A stretch of 64,000 bases of DNA from JAMQPK01 sp963761975. Its GTDB lineage: Bacteria; Acidobacteriota; Vicinamibacteria; Vicinamibacterales; JAMQPK01. Within the stretch, counting starts at the first letter, position 1. Each line of letters begins with the position of its first letter. Made by a program: the position numbers and the translations under genes. Shown piece after piece: positions 6,913 to 16,939 of this stretch. The stretch lies in assembly GCA_963761975.1 (NCBI GenBank), contig CAVXIR010000004.1, forward strand, positions 124,001 to 188,000, written 5' to 3'. Under the pieces are notes generated by a model. That model was given only the letters and a program-made list of their open reading frames with translations, ran no database searches and was not told where the DNA came from.

Positions 6913-9637
6913 ATGCCCACCTGGCGTGAGATTCGCGCGTCTTTTCTGGACTTTTTCGAGCGGAACGGCCACCGGATCGTTCCCAGCTCGTCGCTCGTCC
7001 CCGAGGACGATCCGTCGTTGCTTTTCACAAACGCAGGGATGAACCAGTTCAAGGACGTGTTCCTTGGCAAGGAGCAACGCGACTACAAGCGCGCGGCCAC
7101 CTGCCAGAAGTGCATGCGTGTGAGCGGCAAGCACAACGACCTCGAGAACGTCGGGCCGTCGCCAAGCCACCACACGTTCTTCCAGATGCTTGGCAATTTC
7201 TCCTTTGGCGACTACTTCAAGAAAGACGCCATTGCGTTCGCCTGGGCACTGCTGACCGACGTCTGGAAGATTCCACAGGACAAACTCTTCGTAACGGTCT
7301 TCAAGGGTGAAGGCGGCGTTCCGAGAGACGTCGAGGCGCGAGACTACTGGTTGAAGGTACGTCTCCGAGGACCATCTCTCAGAGCTCGGCTCCGACGACA
7401 ACTTCTGGCAAATGGGTGATACAGGCCCGTGCGGCCGCTGCTCGGAGATTTACTACTTCCGCGGCAATCAGCTTCCCTGTCCCGAGCCAGTCTGCCGCGG
7501 TGTCGAGTGCAGCTGCAGCCGCTACATCGAAATCTGGAACAACGTGTTCATGGAGTTCGATCGGCAGCCTGATGGCGCGCTCAAGCCCCTGCCGGCGCCG
7601 TCGATCGACACGGGCATGGGGCTGGAGCGCATCACCGCTGTACTCCAGAATTACGAGTCGAACTACGACACGGACCTTTTCACACCCATCCTCGACGCCA
7701 TCGGCAACCTGACAGCACCGCTTTCGCGTGGCTCCGGCGAGGCGGGTAAGAAATACAACCGCTCGATGAGTGCGCACGATGTCTCGATGCGCGTCGTGGC
7801 CGACCATTCGCGCACGATGACCTTCCTCATCGCCGACGGCGTGATGCCTTCCAACGAGTTCCGCGGCTATGTGTTGCGCAAAATCATGCGTCGCGCGATG
7901 CGGCACGGCATGAAACTGGGCATCGTCGAGACCTTCCTGCATCAGCTCGTCGACGTCATCGTGCGCGAGATGGGCGACGCCTATCCCGAGCTGCAATCGA
8001 ACCGCGACACCATCGTCAGCGTCGTGCGCAACGAGGAGGATCGATTCAGCGCTGTTCTCGCCGGTGGACTCCCGAAGCTCGAGGACGCGATCGAGCGGGC
8101 CGTTGCGACGTCAGGACGAATTCTGCCGGGTGAGGAGGCGTTCAAGCTCTACGACACGTTCGGGCTGCCGCTCGATTTCATTGAAGATCTCGCGAGTGAG
8201 AAGCAGGTCGCAGTCGACCGCGAGGCGTTCGAACGGTCCATGGAGGGTCAGCGCGAGAAGGCCCGTGCGAAGAGCGCCTTCGAGGGCAAGAAAGGCCAGG
8301 AGTTCGTATTTTCATCAGATCAGTCCCAGCAGGGACTGAGCGCCGCCGGTGATCGCTTCGAAGGGTACACGACAACCATCGTCAGGGGGACGCCGGTGAT
8401 TGCGCTGTTCGACACCGAACGGCGGCAGGTCAACGAGCTCAAAGAGGGATCGGAGGGCTTCGCTGCTCTCGGTCAAACTCCCTTCTATCTGGAAGCAGGT
8501 GGACAGGTTTCCGACGTTGGGCATCTCCGAGCCGATGCATCCGGTGCCTCAGCTGACGTTCAGGGCGTCAGCAGAATCGCGGCAGGCATGCCGCGCTTGC
8601 ATCGCCTCCAGCTGACGGGCGGGACGCTCCACGAGCGGGACCTCATTACCGCCGAAGTCGACGCTGTAACCCGGGACGCGACTCGCAGGAATCACACTGC
8701 TACGCACCTGCTGCACGCGGCACTCCGAAAGGTACTCGGCTCACATGTGAAGCAGGCGGGTTCGCTCGTCGCGCCCGATCGTCTGCGATTCGACTTCGTC
8801 CATGCTGCATCGGTCACGCGCGAGCAGATCGTGGAGCTCGAACAGATAGTCAACGAGCAGATCTACCGCAACCTTCCGGTCGTCACCGAAGAGCGTTCGA
8901 CGCAGGAAGCGATCGCGTCGGGAGCGATGGCGCTCTTCGGCGAAAAATACGGCGACCGGGTGCGGGTTGTCTCGATTCCCGGCTTCAGCATCGAGCTGTG
9001 CGGCGGCACACACTGCCGCGCGACCGGCGACATCGGCTTTTTCACGATCGTGTCGGAAGGGGGCGTGGCGGCCGGGGTGCGCCGCATCGAGGCGGTGACT
9101 GGGGCCGACGCGGTGAAGCACCATCAAAACGCGCGCGCCTCCCTGGAAGAGATGCTCGGAGTGCTTGGCACGACACCGGACCATGGACGGGCAGCTATCG
9201 AGCATCTGCAGTCAGAAGCCAAGCGCCTCGCCCGTGAGGTGAGCAAGCTGAAAGTCGAAGGTGCTCGCTCCCAGCAGGGCGCCGCCGCGGCGATCGACGA
9301 GGCCCAATTCCCCCGCGGGAAGTTCGTGGCGCAGACGGCGAGCGGTCTTGGGAAAGACGAGCTGCGGCAGCTCGCCGACGCCCATCGCGACCGCATCAAG
9401 ACGGGCATCGTCGTGATCGGATCAATCGACGATAGTCGCGTTTCGCTCGTCGTCGCTGTCACCAAGGACCTTGTCCCAGGGGTGCACGCGGGCAACCTGG
9501 TGAAGGAGCTGGCGCCTGCCATTGGGGGGCGCGGCGGCGGCCGCCCCGACTTTGCCGAAGCTGGCGGTAATCTACCCGCTCAGATGCCTGGGGCACTTGC
9601 CCAAGCGAAGAAACTCGCTGAAGCCGCCTTGGCCTAG
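6913..9637 (+). CDS. alaS: Alanyl-tRNA synthetase, interrupted by a +1 frameshift
   Basis: Class II enzyme that charges tRNA-Ala. The catalytic domain starts MPTWREIRASFLDFF. The editing domain has HTATHLLH near residue 593 and CGGTHC near 695 (zinc ligands), and the C-Ala domain has the GGRGGGRPDFAEAGG signature. The frame breaks near 7354-7357. Upstream reads ARDYWLK and the next conserved residues YVSEDHLSELG are one base out of frame, at AAG-G-TAC; skipping one base restores a normal protein of about 907 residues. Without that the product stops at about 169 residues. This essential gene should be intact, so an assembly error or a recoded site is likelier than a pseudogene. The ATG at 6913 matches family starts. 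Confidence 0.9.
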
Positions 9638-9761
9638 TCCGACCCTGAAGGGGCCTGCCCTAAAGTCCTTTCACACTTCTGCCGACACTACCTAAGACAG
9701 GTCGAGTTGCGCTTCCGCCGCTGTGGCGGTAGATTGGCTCGCTCCCCCTAACTAACTGATT

Positions 9762-10445
9762 TTGAAACACATATTTGTAATTACGTCGCTGGCGCTCTGC
9801 GCCGTTGTGGGTCGACCCGTAGCCGCCGGGGCACAGATCTACTCGTGGCGCGACGCCAATGGCGTTCTGACGGTCTCTGACCGCCCTCAGAACGCCGCGG
9901 CGCAGGCCATTACCGTTCGGGTGGCACCGACCGTCGTGGGGCGCGGCTACCCCGCTTTCGACCCCCTTATCCGGCAACACGCCAACAGCAAGGGTATCCG
10001 GGCCGAGCTCGTCCGGGCGGTTATCCAGGTGGAATCGGCGTTCAACCCACGTGCGGTGTCGCCGAAGGGCGCGATGGGGCTGATGCAGCTCATGCCTCAG
10101 ACGGCCAAGGAACTTGGGGTGAGCGACCCGTTCAACCCCGCCGAAAATATCCGCGGGGGTGTGACCTATCTACGCCAGCTTCTCGACCGCTACAACGACG
10201 ACGAGCAGCTCGCCCTGGCTGCTTACAACGCCGGACCGGGCGCCGTCGACAAGTACGGCTCGAAGGTTCCGCCCTACAAAGAGACGCGCGATTACGTCCA
10301 CAAGATCAACGGCATCCAGGGCAACGTCCGAAACGGCCCCAGCCCGCGCATCTACAAAGTCACCCAAATCGTGGATGGACGGCCCGTCGTCACCTACACG
10401 AACGTCAAGCCTTCCAGCGGCACCTTCGAAGAAGTCCGCCGATAG
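9762..10445 (+). CDS. Exported lytic transglycosylase (SLT domain)
   Basis: Probably cleaves peptidoglycan between MurNAc and GlcNAc in the periplasm. The 227 residues comprise a signal peptide (about 1-24), a DUF4124-like segment (IYSWRDANGVLTVSDRP) and a Slt-type domain. Catalytic Glu is E91 in VIQVESAFNPRAVS, followed by GAMGLMQLMP and AAYNAGPGAV, the classic SLT motifs. The start is TTG at 9762; another start nearby cannot be excluded. It stands alone after alaS. In the 124-base gap before it I see only a weak CCGCC/GGCGG hairpin. Confidence 0.88.
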   Translation: MKHIFVITSLALCAVVGRPVAAGAQIYSWRDANGVLTVSDRPQNAAAQAITVRVAPTVVGRGYPAFDPLIRQHANSKGIRAELVRAVIQVESAFNPRAVSPKGAMGLMQLMPQTAKELGVSDPFNPAENIRGGVTYLRQLLDRYNDDEQLALAAYNAGPGAVDKYGSKVPPYKETRDYVHKINGIQGNVRNGPSPRIYKVTQIVDGRPVVTYTNVKPSSGTFEEVRR

Positions 10446-10465
10446 TGTAAGATCGAGGTTTTTCG

Positions 10466-10471
10466 AAGGAG
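10466..10471 (+). promoter_or_regulatory. Shine-Dalgarno of rpsT
   Basis: AAGGAG lies eight bases before the GTG at 10480, and TAAGAT at 10447-10452 is a plausible -10. This supports the GTG start and a short leader. Confidence 0.7.
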
Positions 10472-10479
10472 AGATTTAG

Positions 10480-10743
10480 GTGGCTACTCACGCTTCCGCG
10501 CTCAAGGCGCATCGCCAGAGCCTGATACACCGCGAGCGCAATCGCAAGTACCGTTCACAGCTCCGCAGCACGCTCAAACAGATTCGTACCGTCATCGGTG
10601 GAAAGGATCAGGCGGCCGCGAAGACGCAGCTCAATCAGGCGATCTCGCTCATCGACAAGATGGCCGGCAAGGGCATCATCCATCGCAATACGGCGAGCCG
10701 TTACAAGTCGAGGCTGAATGCACGGTTAGCGAAAACAGCCTAG
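10480..10743 (+). CDS. rpsT: 30S ribosomal protein S20
   Basis: Primary 16S rRNA-binding protein of the small subunit. It has 87 residues, the normal length, and is Lys/Arg rich, with the N-terminal helix SALKAHRQSLIHRERN and the C-terminal motif GIIHRNTASRYKSRLNARL. It starts with GTG after a good SD. It is the last conserved plus-strand gene before the acetyltransferase; holA, often its neighbour, lies about 1.1 kb away on the opposite strand. Confidence 0.95.
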   Translation: MATHASALKAHRQSLIHRERNRKYRSQLRSTLKQIRTVIGGKDQAAAKTQLNQAISLIDKMAGKGIIHRNTASRYKSRLNARLAKTA

Positions 10744-10744
10744 C

Positions 10745-10816
10745 GCTTTGGGGGTTCCTCGGGTTCCAGGGTTTCGGGAGTTCCAGGGTTCTGGTTCCGG
10801 GTTCTGAATTCCGCTC
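10745..10816. repeat. GGTTCC word array upstream of the acetyltransferase
   Basis: The gap is filled by imperfect GGGTTCC/GTTCCAGG words. The reverse-complement words (GGAACC) fill the other side of the next gene at 11757-11817. Confidence 0.75.
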
Positions 10817-10817
10817 G

Positions 10818-11753
10818 ATGCTGATTCGACACGCCCTCGAGTCCGAACACGATCGCATCCTCTCGTTCGTTCTTCGCGATCCGATCGGCTGGGTCGACAA
10901 ATCAACCTACAGACGATACCTCGCAAGCGAAAGCTACGGGGCGGATCGTGTCTGGCTGGCTGAAGACGACGGCCGCATCAAGGCCTGCGCTGTCTGGTAT
11001 GGTTCCCGCTCAGGTCAGCATCCGCTCATCGTTGACTGCCTTTGGGTCGATCCTGACGAAAGCGACCGGGCGGCTCTCGGTGCCGCCGTCATGGACGCGG
11101 GCCACGTGTCGTTCCAGGCAGGCAGTGCGAGAAGCTTTCCTGAGTATCACCTCTTTCTGAAACCAGGCTGGCGCAAGGACCGCGCGACCTGCGCCGAAGT
11201 GGAATGGCGCCTCGCTTCCGCGCGCTCGGTCGGCCTGCGCGGTCAACTCGAGCGACTTCGCTACGAGTGGACCGCTGGCGCCGGTCTTCCGCCCTCGTCT
11301 GAACGGCTGATCTTCTCCACCGAGTCCGACGACAGCGTCTTCCTGAACATCTTCGAGCGAGTGGCGGTGGAAAGTCTTGATCAGGGGACACGTGACGGTG
11401 TCACCCGACTGGGTCTCGACGGCCAGGCTCGCGAGACGCTGGCGTGTTATCGCGGCATGCGGGGCGATCGCGCGTGGTGGCGGATCGCTCACACGCCGGG
11501 CGGACAGCTGGTCGGCTTCACCATCCCGTCCGCCAACGAAGATTATCCAGTAATTGGATACCTGGGAGTGGTTCCGGAAATGCGGGGCCGCGGATATGCC
11601 GTAGACCTTCTCACGGAAGCCACGCACATTCTCGCAGCCCAAGGCGCCGAGCGCATTCGCGCCGACACGGACACAACGAATCTTCCGATGGCCGCCGCCT
11701 TCCAGCGCGCACGCTATCGCAATTTCAGCGTCCGTCTCGTGTTCTCAGCGTGA
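10818..11753 (+). CDS. GNAT-fold acetyltransferase, probable double domain
   Basis: Predicted acyl-CoA N-acyltransferase, substrate unknown. Within 311 residues the C-terminal half has a clear GNAT motif A (YLGVVPEMRGRGYAVDLL) and motif B (ADTDTTNLPMAAAFQRARY). The N-terminal half looks like a degenerate second GNAT fold (WLAEDDGRIKACAVWYG and LIVDCLWVDP). The start is ATG with no clear SD, because the upstream gap is a word array. It is convergent with holA. The frame is intact and base composition is like its neighbours. Confidence 0.75.
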   Translation: MLIRHALESEHDRILSFVLRDPIGWVDKSTYRRYLASESYGADRVWLAEDDGRIKACAVWYGSRSGQHPLIVDCLWVDPDESDRAALGAAVMDAGHVSFQAGSARSFPEYHLFLKPGWRKDRATCAEVEWRLASARSVGLRGQLERLRYEWTAGAGLPPSSERLIFSTESDDSVFLNIFERVAVESLDQGTRDGVTRLGLDGQARETLACYRGMRGDRAWWRIAHTPGGQLVGFTIPSANEDYPVIGYLGVVPEMRGRGYAVDLLTEATHILAAQGAERIRADTDTTNLPMAAAFQRARYRNFSVRLVFSA

Positions 11754-11756
11754 ACC

Positions 11757-11817
11757 TGAACGGTAGGAACCCGAACCATTGGAACCGGAACCCTTTGAAC
11801 CGCTGGAACCTTGACCC
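11757..11817. repeat. GGAACC word array downstream of the acetyltransferase
   Basis: Imperfect GGAACC/GAACCG words between the convergent ends of the acetyltransferase gene and holA. They are the reverse complement of the words at 10745-10816. Confidence 0.75.
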
Positions 11818-12738
11818 CTATCTTGCACACAACTCGACCACGAGTTTTTCCAGTAACGCTCGCGGATCGCCCGCAGACGTCTTGATAGCGAGATCCGTGC
11901 GAAACACCGCTTCGACGGCGGAGCCGACTCTCGGCGCCGGCACCTTCGTGCGAACAAACCACGCGAGCTGGCCGAGGATCATGTAGGGGACGGCACCGTT
12001 GTCCATCATCAGACCGAGCTCGCGAAGTGCATCACCGGCCGCCCCTCGCTCGATCGCGCGCGTCACACCCCAGTCGTCCTGAGATGTCGACGGCGCGACA
12101 ATCTCTTTGACGTCTGCTTCGGTTATGACCTTGTTGCCGGCGGCATACAGCACGAGCCGCTCGAGATCCGAACGCAGCCGCGACACGTCCGGCCCGACTC
12201 GGTCGGCGACGAGGCGAGCCGTGCGGGCATCGATCGTCATCCCTTCCTGCGCAACACGATCTTTCACCCACTTCGCGGCTTCGACGGCGTCGCCGGGCCC
12301 GGCGCACTCGACGACGGTCGCCTTGGACAGAAGCTGCCGGGTGAGCGACCGACGTTTGTCGACCGCGTCTGCGACGAGTACCAGACAACACGTGTCGACG
12401 GGCGTCTTGACGTACGCCTCCAGAATCTCCAGATCGCGCGCCGAGGCTTCGCTTTCCTTCTTCGGGTTCAGCAGTCGGTCAGCGTGCACGAGCAAAACGA
12501 GGCGCCGGGGAACCATCATCGGCAGCGTTCGGGCCGCGTCCACAACCTCGGCACCGCTCGTCTCGCCACCGTACAGCCGATCGACATTGAAGGCACGGAG
12601 ATCAGCCTCGACCAGCTCGAGAAACTCTCCTGTCAGGGCGATCTTGGCCGCCTCGTCGGGGCCGATAAGAAGATAGATCGCGCCGACCCTGCCGGCGGCA
12701 ATCTGCTTGCGAACGTCAGCGGGAGAGGCTGGGGGCAA
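11818..12738 (-). CDS. holA: DNA polymerase III subunit delta
   Basis: Clamp-loader subunit that opens the beta sliding clamp. The 306-residue product has the AAA+-like N-terminal part (AIYLLIGPDEAAK), the central VLVADAVDKRRSLTRQLL stretch typical of HolA, DVSRLRSDLERLVLYA in the lid domain and a C-terminal collar domain. Its stop abuts the acetyltransferase-side array. It starts at the base next to the lptE stop, in the widely conserved leuS-lptE-holA order, which supports the call. Confidence 0.88.
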   Translation of the reverse strand: MPPASPADVRKQIAAGRVGAIYLLIGPDEAAKIALTGEFLELVEADLRAFNVDRLYGGETSGAEVVDAARTLPMMVPRRLVLLVHADRLLNPKKESEASARDLEILEAYVKTPVDTCCLVLVADAVDKRRSLTRQLLSKATVVECAGPGDAVEAAKWVKDRVAQEGMTIDARTARLVADRVGPDVSRLRSDLERLVLYAAGNKVITEADVKEIVAPSTSQDDWGVTRAIERGAAGDALRELGLMMDNGAVPYMILGQLAWFVRTKVPAPRVGSAVEAVFRTDLAIKTSAGDPRALLEKLVVELCAR

Positions 12739-13299
12739 TCAGAAGGCTTCCAGAATAGCGCTCACGACCGAGCGCGAAAACTCGTTGCTGATGCGTTCGA
12801 GCGCGTTGGATTCCTGGTTGAAAAAGGCCGTCGGGTCGACAGGCGCAGTCGGATCGTTTGACAGGGCGCTCGTCGCGTCGTATTCCTCGCGAATGGAGAT
12901 TGAAGGATTGCTCCAGAGTACCGTGTCTTTCTGCACATCGCGCAGTTGGATGTTGGCGGTCACCGTGATCGTATAGCGAGACGCCTGCTGCGCCGCCGAG
13001 AAGTTCGTCGGCATGATCATGACATTGGTGATGGCGCCAACAAGAACCGCGTCGGCGCCGGTGGCCTCGGGGACAATCTTGTAGTTGCCGCGGCCGATGA
13101 ACTCGGTGCGCACCTTATCGGTCGCAAGCTGCGCCATCTGGAAGAATGACGTGTGGTTCTCGAAGTTCGGAATCCCGATCGTCCGAATGTACGAAGGCAG
13201 AAAGTTGCCGCGACCCGCGAGCGCGTAGCCGCACCCGTTCGACGCCACAACCGCCGCAATCAGCCACACGAGCACCGTGCGCCTATTCGACAACAACAT
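12739..13299 (-). CDS. lptE: LPS-assembly lipoprotein LptE
   Basis: Outer-membrane lipoprotein that plugs LptD and helps insert LPS. It has a membrane-spanning signal peptide followed by lipobox SNGC, and the mature protein begins CGYALAG, the signature start of LptE relatives. Total length is 186 residues. The ATG at 13299 overlaps the leuS stop by 17 bases; an in-frame GTG at 13275 would avoid the overlap but shorten the signal peptide. The gene sits between leuS and holA, the expected place. Confidence 0.85.
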   Translation of the reverse strand: MLLSNRRTVLVWLIAAVVASNGCGYALAGRGNFLPSYIRTIGIPNFENHTSFFQMAQLATDKVRTEFIGRGNYKIVPEATGADAVLVGAITNVMIMPTNFSAAQQASRYTITVTANIQLRDVQKDTVLWSNPSISIREEYDATSALSNDPTAPVDPTAFFNQESNALERISNEFSRSVVSAILEAF

Positions 13300-15803
13300 T
13301 GATCAGTTTCCCTTTCACGACGATGACCGACTTGATCGTTTTGCCTGCGATGTGAGGCCGTACCGCCGGATCGGCCAGCGCCCGCTCGCGCAGCTCGGAC
13401 TCCGGTGTTTCCGCTGCAACTGTCAGCCGGCCGCGTACTTTGCCGTTCACCTGCACGACGACGACAATTTCTTCGGCTTTGGCGACCTGCTCGTCATATG
13501 ACGGCCAGGTGGTCGCTTCGATGCCACCGGTGTGACCCGTCATGTCCCAGAGCTCTTCAGCCGTGTGAGGCGCGAACGGCGACATCATCACAATCAGCGC
13601 CTCGATCGCCTCGCGCAGCGCCGCCAGAGACTCGGGACGAACCGTTTGCGCCTTCTGGGCGGCGTCGCCGAACGCGTACAAGTCGTTGACGAGCTCCATC
13701 AACGCCGACACCGCAGTGTTGAGATGGATGCGTTGCTCGACATCCACCGTTACGCGTCGAATCGTGTCGTGTGTCTTCTGCCTCAGCTTTTTCTCTGCGG
13801 GATCGAAGCTGTTGGCGCCGGCATGCGCAATCGGAGCCGCCTGCTTCACCTGATCGGACCATTGATCGACGAATCGCCAGATGCGCGCCAGGAAGCGCCA
13901 GCTGCCTTCGAGGCCGGCATCACTCCACTCGATCTCTTTTTCGGGCGGCGCCACGAACATCACGTACAGACGCAGCGCGTCCGCGCCGAATTTCTGCATC
14001 ATGTCGTCAGGATCGACGACATTCCCCTTCGACTTCGACATGACGGCGCCGTCCTTCAGCACCATACCCTGAGTCAGCAGGTGGCTGAACGGCTCATCAT
14101 GCTCGACCATGCCGAGATCGCGGAACACGCGTGCGAAAAAACGCGAGTAGATCAGGTGCAGGATCGCGTGCTCGACCCCACCGACGTAGAAATCAGTCGG
14201 CATCCAGTACCTGGCTCTGGCCGGATCGAATGCCAGCTTGTCGTCCTTCGGATCGCAGAAGCGATAGAAATACCACGACGAGTCGACGAAGGTGTCCATC
14301 GTATCCGTCTCGCGACGGGCCTTGCCGCCGCATTTCGGACACGAGACGTTCACGAACTCCTGCACCTGGGCAAGCGGCGAGTCGCCGCGGCCGGTAAAGT
14401 TCGTCACCTTCGGCAATTCGACCGGCAAGTCGTCGACGGGGACTGGCACGATGCCGCACGTGTCGCAATAGATCATCGGAATCGGCGTGCCCCAGTACCG
14501 CTGGCGCGAAATACCCCAATCCTTCAGCCGGAATTGCACGGTGCGTTTGCCGATGCCCTGTTCCTCCACCCACTCGCCCATCCGCGCGAGCGCCAGTCTC
14601 CGAGCTGAGGCCCGTGAATTCACCGGAATCGACGAGCCGGCCATAGTCCTCGTACGCTCCCTCCATCGTCGATTCGTGTCCCAGGTCCGGATCCGGATGG
14701 ATGACCACCTTGATGGGCAGGTTGTACTTCGTCGCAAACTCGAAATCGCGCTGATCGTGCGCCGGCACCGCCATCACTGCGCCCGTGCCGTATTCGCCGA
14801 GCACGAAATTCGCAACCCAGATGGGAATCCGTTCTTGCGTAAACGGATTCCGTGCATACCGGCCAGTGACAAAGCCCTCCTTCTCGATTTCGCCCGACAC
14901 TCGCGCGGTCCGATCCTGCGTGCGAAACGTCATGACGCGCTTACGAAAGACGTCGGGATCGTCCGACAGCGTCGCAAACTTCTCCACCATCTCGTGCTCG
15001 GGCGCCAGAAAGACACACGTCGCGCCGAAGATGGTGTCGATGCGTGTGGTAAAGACTTCGATGGTGTCCGATACCGACGACGAGGTCTCCCCTGCCAGCA
15101 CCGGAAACTGCACCCGCGTTCCCTCTGACCGGCCAATCCAGTTCTTCTGCATCGTCAGCACTTTTTCCGGCCATTGGCCGAGCTGCTCGATGCCCTTTAA
15201 TAGATCGTCGGCGTACTGTGTGATTTTGAAAAACCATTGCTCGAGCTCGCGCGTCGTGACCGGCGTGCCGCAGCGCCAGCAACCGCCGTCGACCACCTGC
15301 TCATTGGCGAGCACCGTCTGATCCTTCTCGCACCAGTTGACCGACGAGCGACGGCGATAGGCCAGCCCTCGCTCGTACATCTTGATGAACAGCCATTGGT
15401 TCCACTTGTAGTACGTGGGCTCGCAGGTGGCAAACTCGCGCTGCCAGGCATAGCTGATGCCCAGGCGCTGCAGCTGCCCTTTCATGTGCGCGATGTTCGC
15501 AAGCGTCGACGTTTCGGGATGGATGCCGCTCTTGATGGCTGCGTTCTCCGCCGGCAGGCCAAAGGCGTCCCATCCAAACGGATGCAGCACGTTATAACCG
15601 CGCAACCGCTTGGTGCGCGCCATGACGTCGCCGATGATGTAATTGCGGACGTGGCCGACGTGCGCGTGGCCGGACGGGTACGCAAACATCTCGAGGCAGT
15701 AATATTTCGGACGCGATGGATCTTCAGTCACTTCGAACGCGTTCGCGTTCGTCCACCGCTCCTGCCATTTTTTGTCGAGTGCCTGCGGTTTGTAGTCGTG
15801 CAT
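13283..15803 (-). CDS. leuS: Leucyl-tRNA synthetase, interrupted by a +1 frameshift
   Basis: Class I enzyme charging tRNA-Leu. The HIGH-type motif HVGH is at residues 48-51, the CP1 editing domain is present, and the KMSKS-type loop reads VMSKSKGN. The N-terminal frame is good to GEFTGLSSETGA; conserved RMGEWVEEQGIGKRTV and everything after lies one base out of frame. Reading CGC-(G)-CGG near 14584-14590 restores ARRMGEW and a protein of about 839 residues. This is the one frameshift of five that is not at a GTAC. The ATG at 15803 matches family starts. The order leuS-lptE-holA is conserved. Confidence 0.9.
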
Positions 15804-15804
15804 G

Positions 15805-15890
15805 TTGAGTCTTCAGTCTTCAGTTTTCAGATATCAGTTCTCGGTGCGGTCTTTGCTGACAACTGGTGACTGACCACTGACGACTATTAT
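15805..15890. repeat. CAGT word array with inverted halves
   Basis: CTTCAGT/TTTCAG words on the left face ACTGGTGACTGACCACTGACGACT words on the right, so the gap between the HDAC-like gene and leuS can fold into a long imperfect hairpin. Related AGTCGTC words recur at 25655-25696. Confidence 0.65.
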
Positions 15891-16912
15891 AACTTCCAGT
15901 AATTCTTGTGGGCGGAACGCACGGCGGCGATGGCCGTGCGGGAGCGGTCGGTGGGAGGCAATGGCTCTTTCGGTTGAGCCACGGGCGCGCCATCGAGGAC
16001 CGAGATTGAGGATTCGAGACACGCCTTCAGGGCGTTCAAATCGTAGCCTCCTTCGGTGACCGCCACGATGCGGCCGTGGCAGTGTGCATCGGCAATGTCG
16101 CACAACGACTTGGTCAGGGCGGCATAGCCGCTGGTCGAAAGGCGCATACGTGCAAGCGGATCCCGCTCGTGCGCATCGTAGCCGGCGGAAACGAGCACAA
16201 GGTTCGGCTTGAATTGATCGATCACCGGAATCACCAAGGCTTTAAAGACCTCCGAGTAGTCTCCGTCTGTCGACCCAGCCTCCAGCGGCACGTTCAAGGT
16301 AAAGCCCGTGCCGTTCCCCCGCCCCACCTCTGCTGCGGCACCCGTTCCCGGATAGAAGGGGTACTGATGCGTGGAGACGTACAGAACGCGGGGATCTTCG
16401 TAAAAAATCCACTGCGTGCCGTTGCCGTGGTGCACGTCGTAATCCATGATGACGACACGTTCCAGGCCCAGCGACAGGCCATGCGCAGCCGCCGCCGCGA
16501 TGCTGTTGTAAAAGCAAAAACCCATCGCTCGCTCGCGCTCGGCATGATGACCGGGCGGACGCACGAGCGCCATCACACGCGTGGCACGCGACTGAACGAT
16601 GGCTTCGACGCCCGCTATCGCGGCGCCGGCGGCGAGCAACGCCACGTCGCGTGTATCAGGCGATGTATAGGTATCTGGATCGAGCGACACCGCGCGGCCC
16701 GACGTCGCGTCAATCTTTGACAAGTACGCATCGCTGTGAATGCGAGCCAGCTCGGCATGGGTCGCCGGCCTCGGCGGTTGCACGACTCGCCCACGCTGTT
16801 TCCACGCGTCCGCGATCGCGTGCATCACTTCCGCCCGCTCAACGCGTTCCGGGTGGCCGGGCGGTGGCCGGTGATCCCGGTAGCGATCACTGTGAATCAG
16901 GATAAGTGACAT
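15887..16912 (-). CDS. Histone-deacetylase-family amidohydrolase
   Basis: Zinc hydrolase of the arginase/deacetylase fold (class II HDAC, AcuC, acetylpolyamine amidohydrolase group). The substrate may be an acetylpolyamine or acetylated protein. All key motifs are intact in 341 residues: RPPGHHAE (H122/H123 pair), MDYDVHHGNGT (zinc ligands D159 and H161), SAGYDAHERDPL and EGGYDL. It lies upstream of leuS with a folded word array between, and just downstream of the DUF374 gene; no regulator is near. Assigning a substrate from sequence alone is not safe. Confidence 0.88.
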   Translation of the reverse strand: MSLILIHSDRYRDHRPPPGHPERVERAEVMHAIADAWKQRGRVVQPPRPATHAELARIHSDAYLSKIDATSGRAVSLDPDTYTSPDTRDVALLAAGAAIAGVEAIVQSRATRVMALVRPPGHHAERERAMGFCFYNSIAAAAAHGLSLGLERVVIMDYDVHHGNGTQWIFYEDPRVLYVSTHQYPFYPGTGAAAEVGRGNGTGFTLNVPLEAGSTDGDYSEVFKALVIPVIDQFKPNLVLVSAGYDAHERDPLARMRLSTSGYAALTKSLCDIADAHCHGRIVAVTEGGYDLNALKACLESSISVLDGAPVAQPKEPLPPTDRSRTAIAAVRSAHKNYWKL

Positions 16913-16939
16913 CGATTCTCGTGATTAGGAATTTGCGGA

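Noticed and set aside
9638..9761. Possible tRNA or small RNA between alaS and the transglycosylase
   Set aside because: No cloverleaf can be drawn and no T-arm motif is present; only a weak CCGCC/GGCGG stem.
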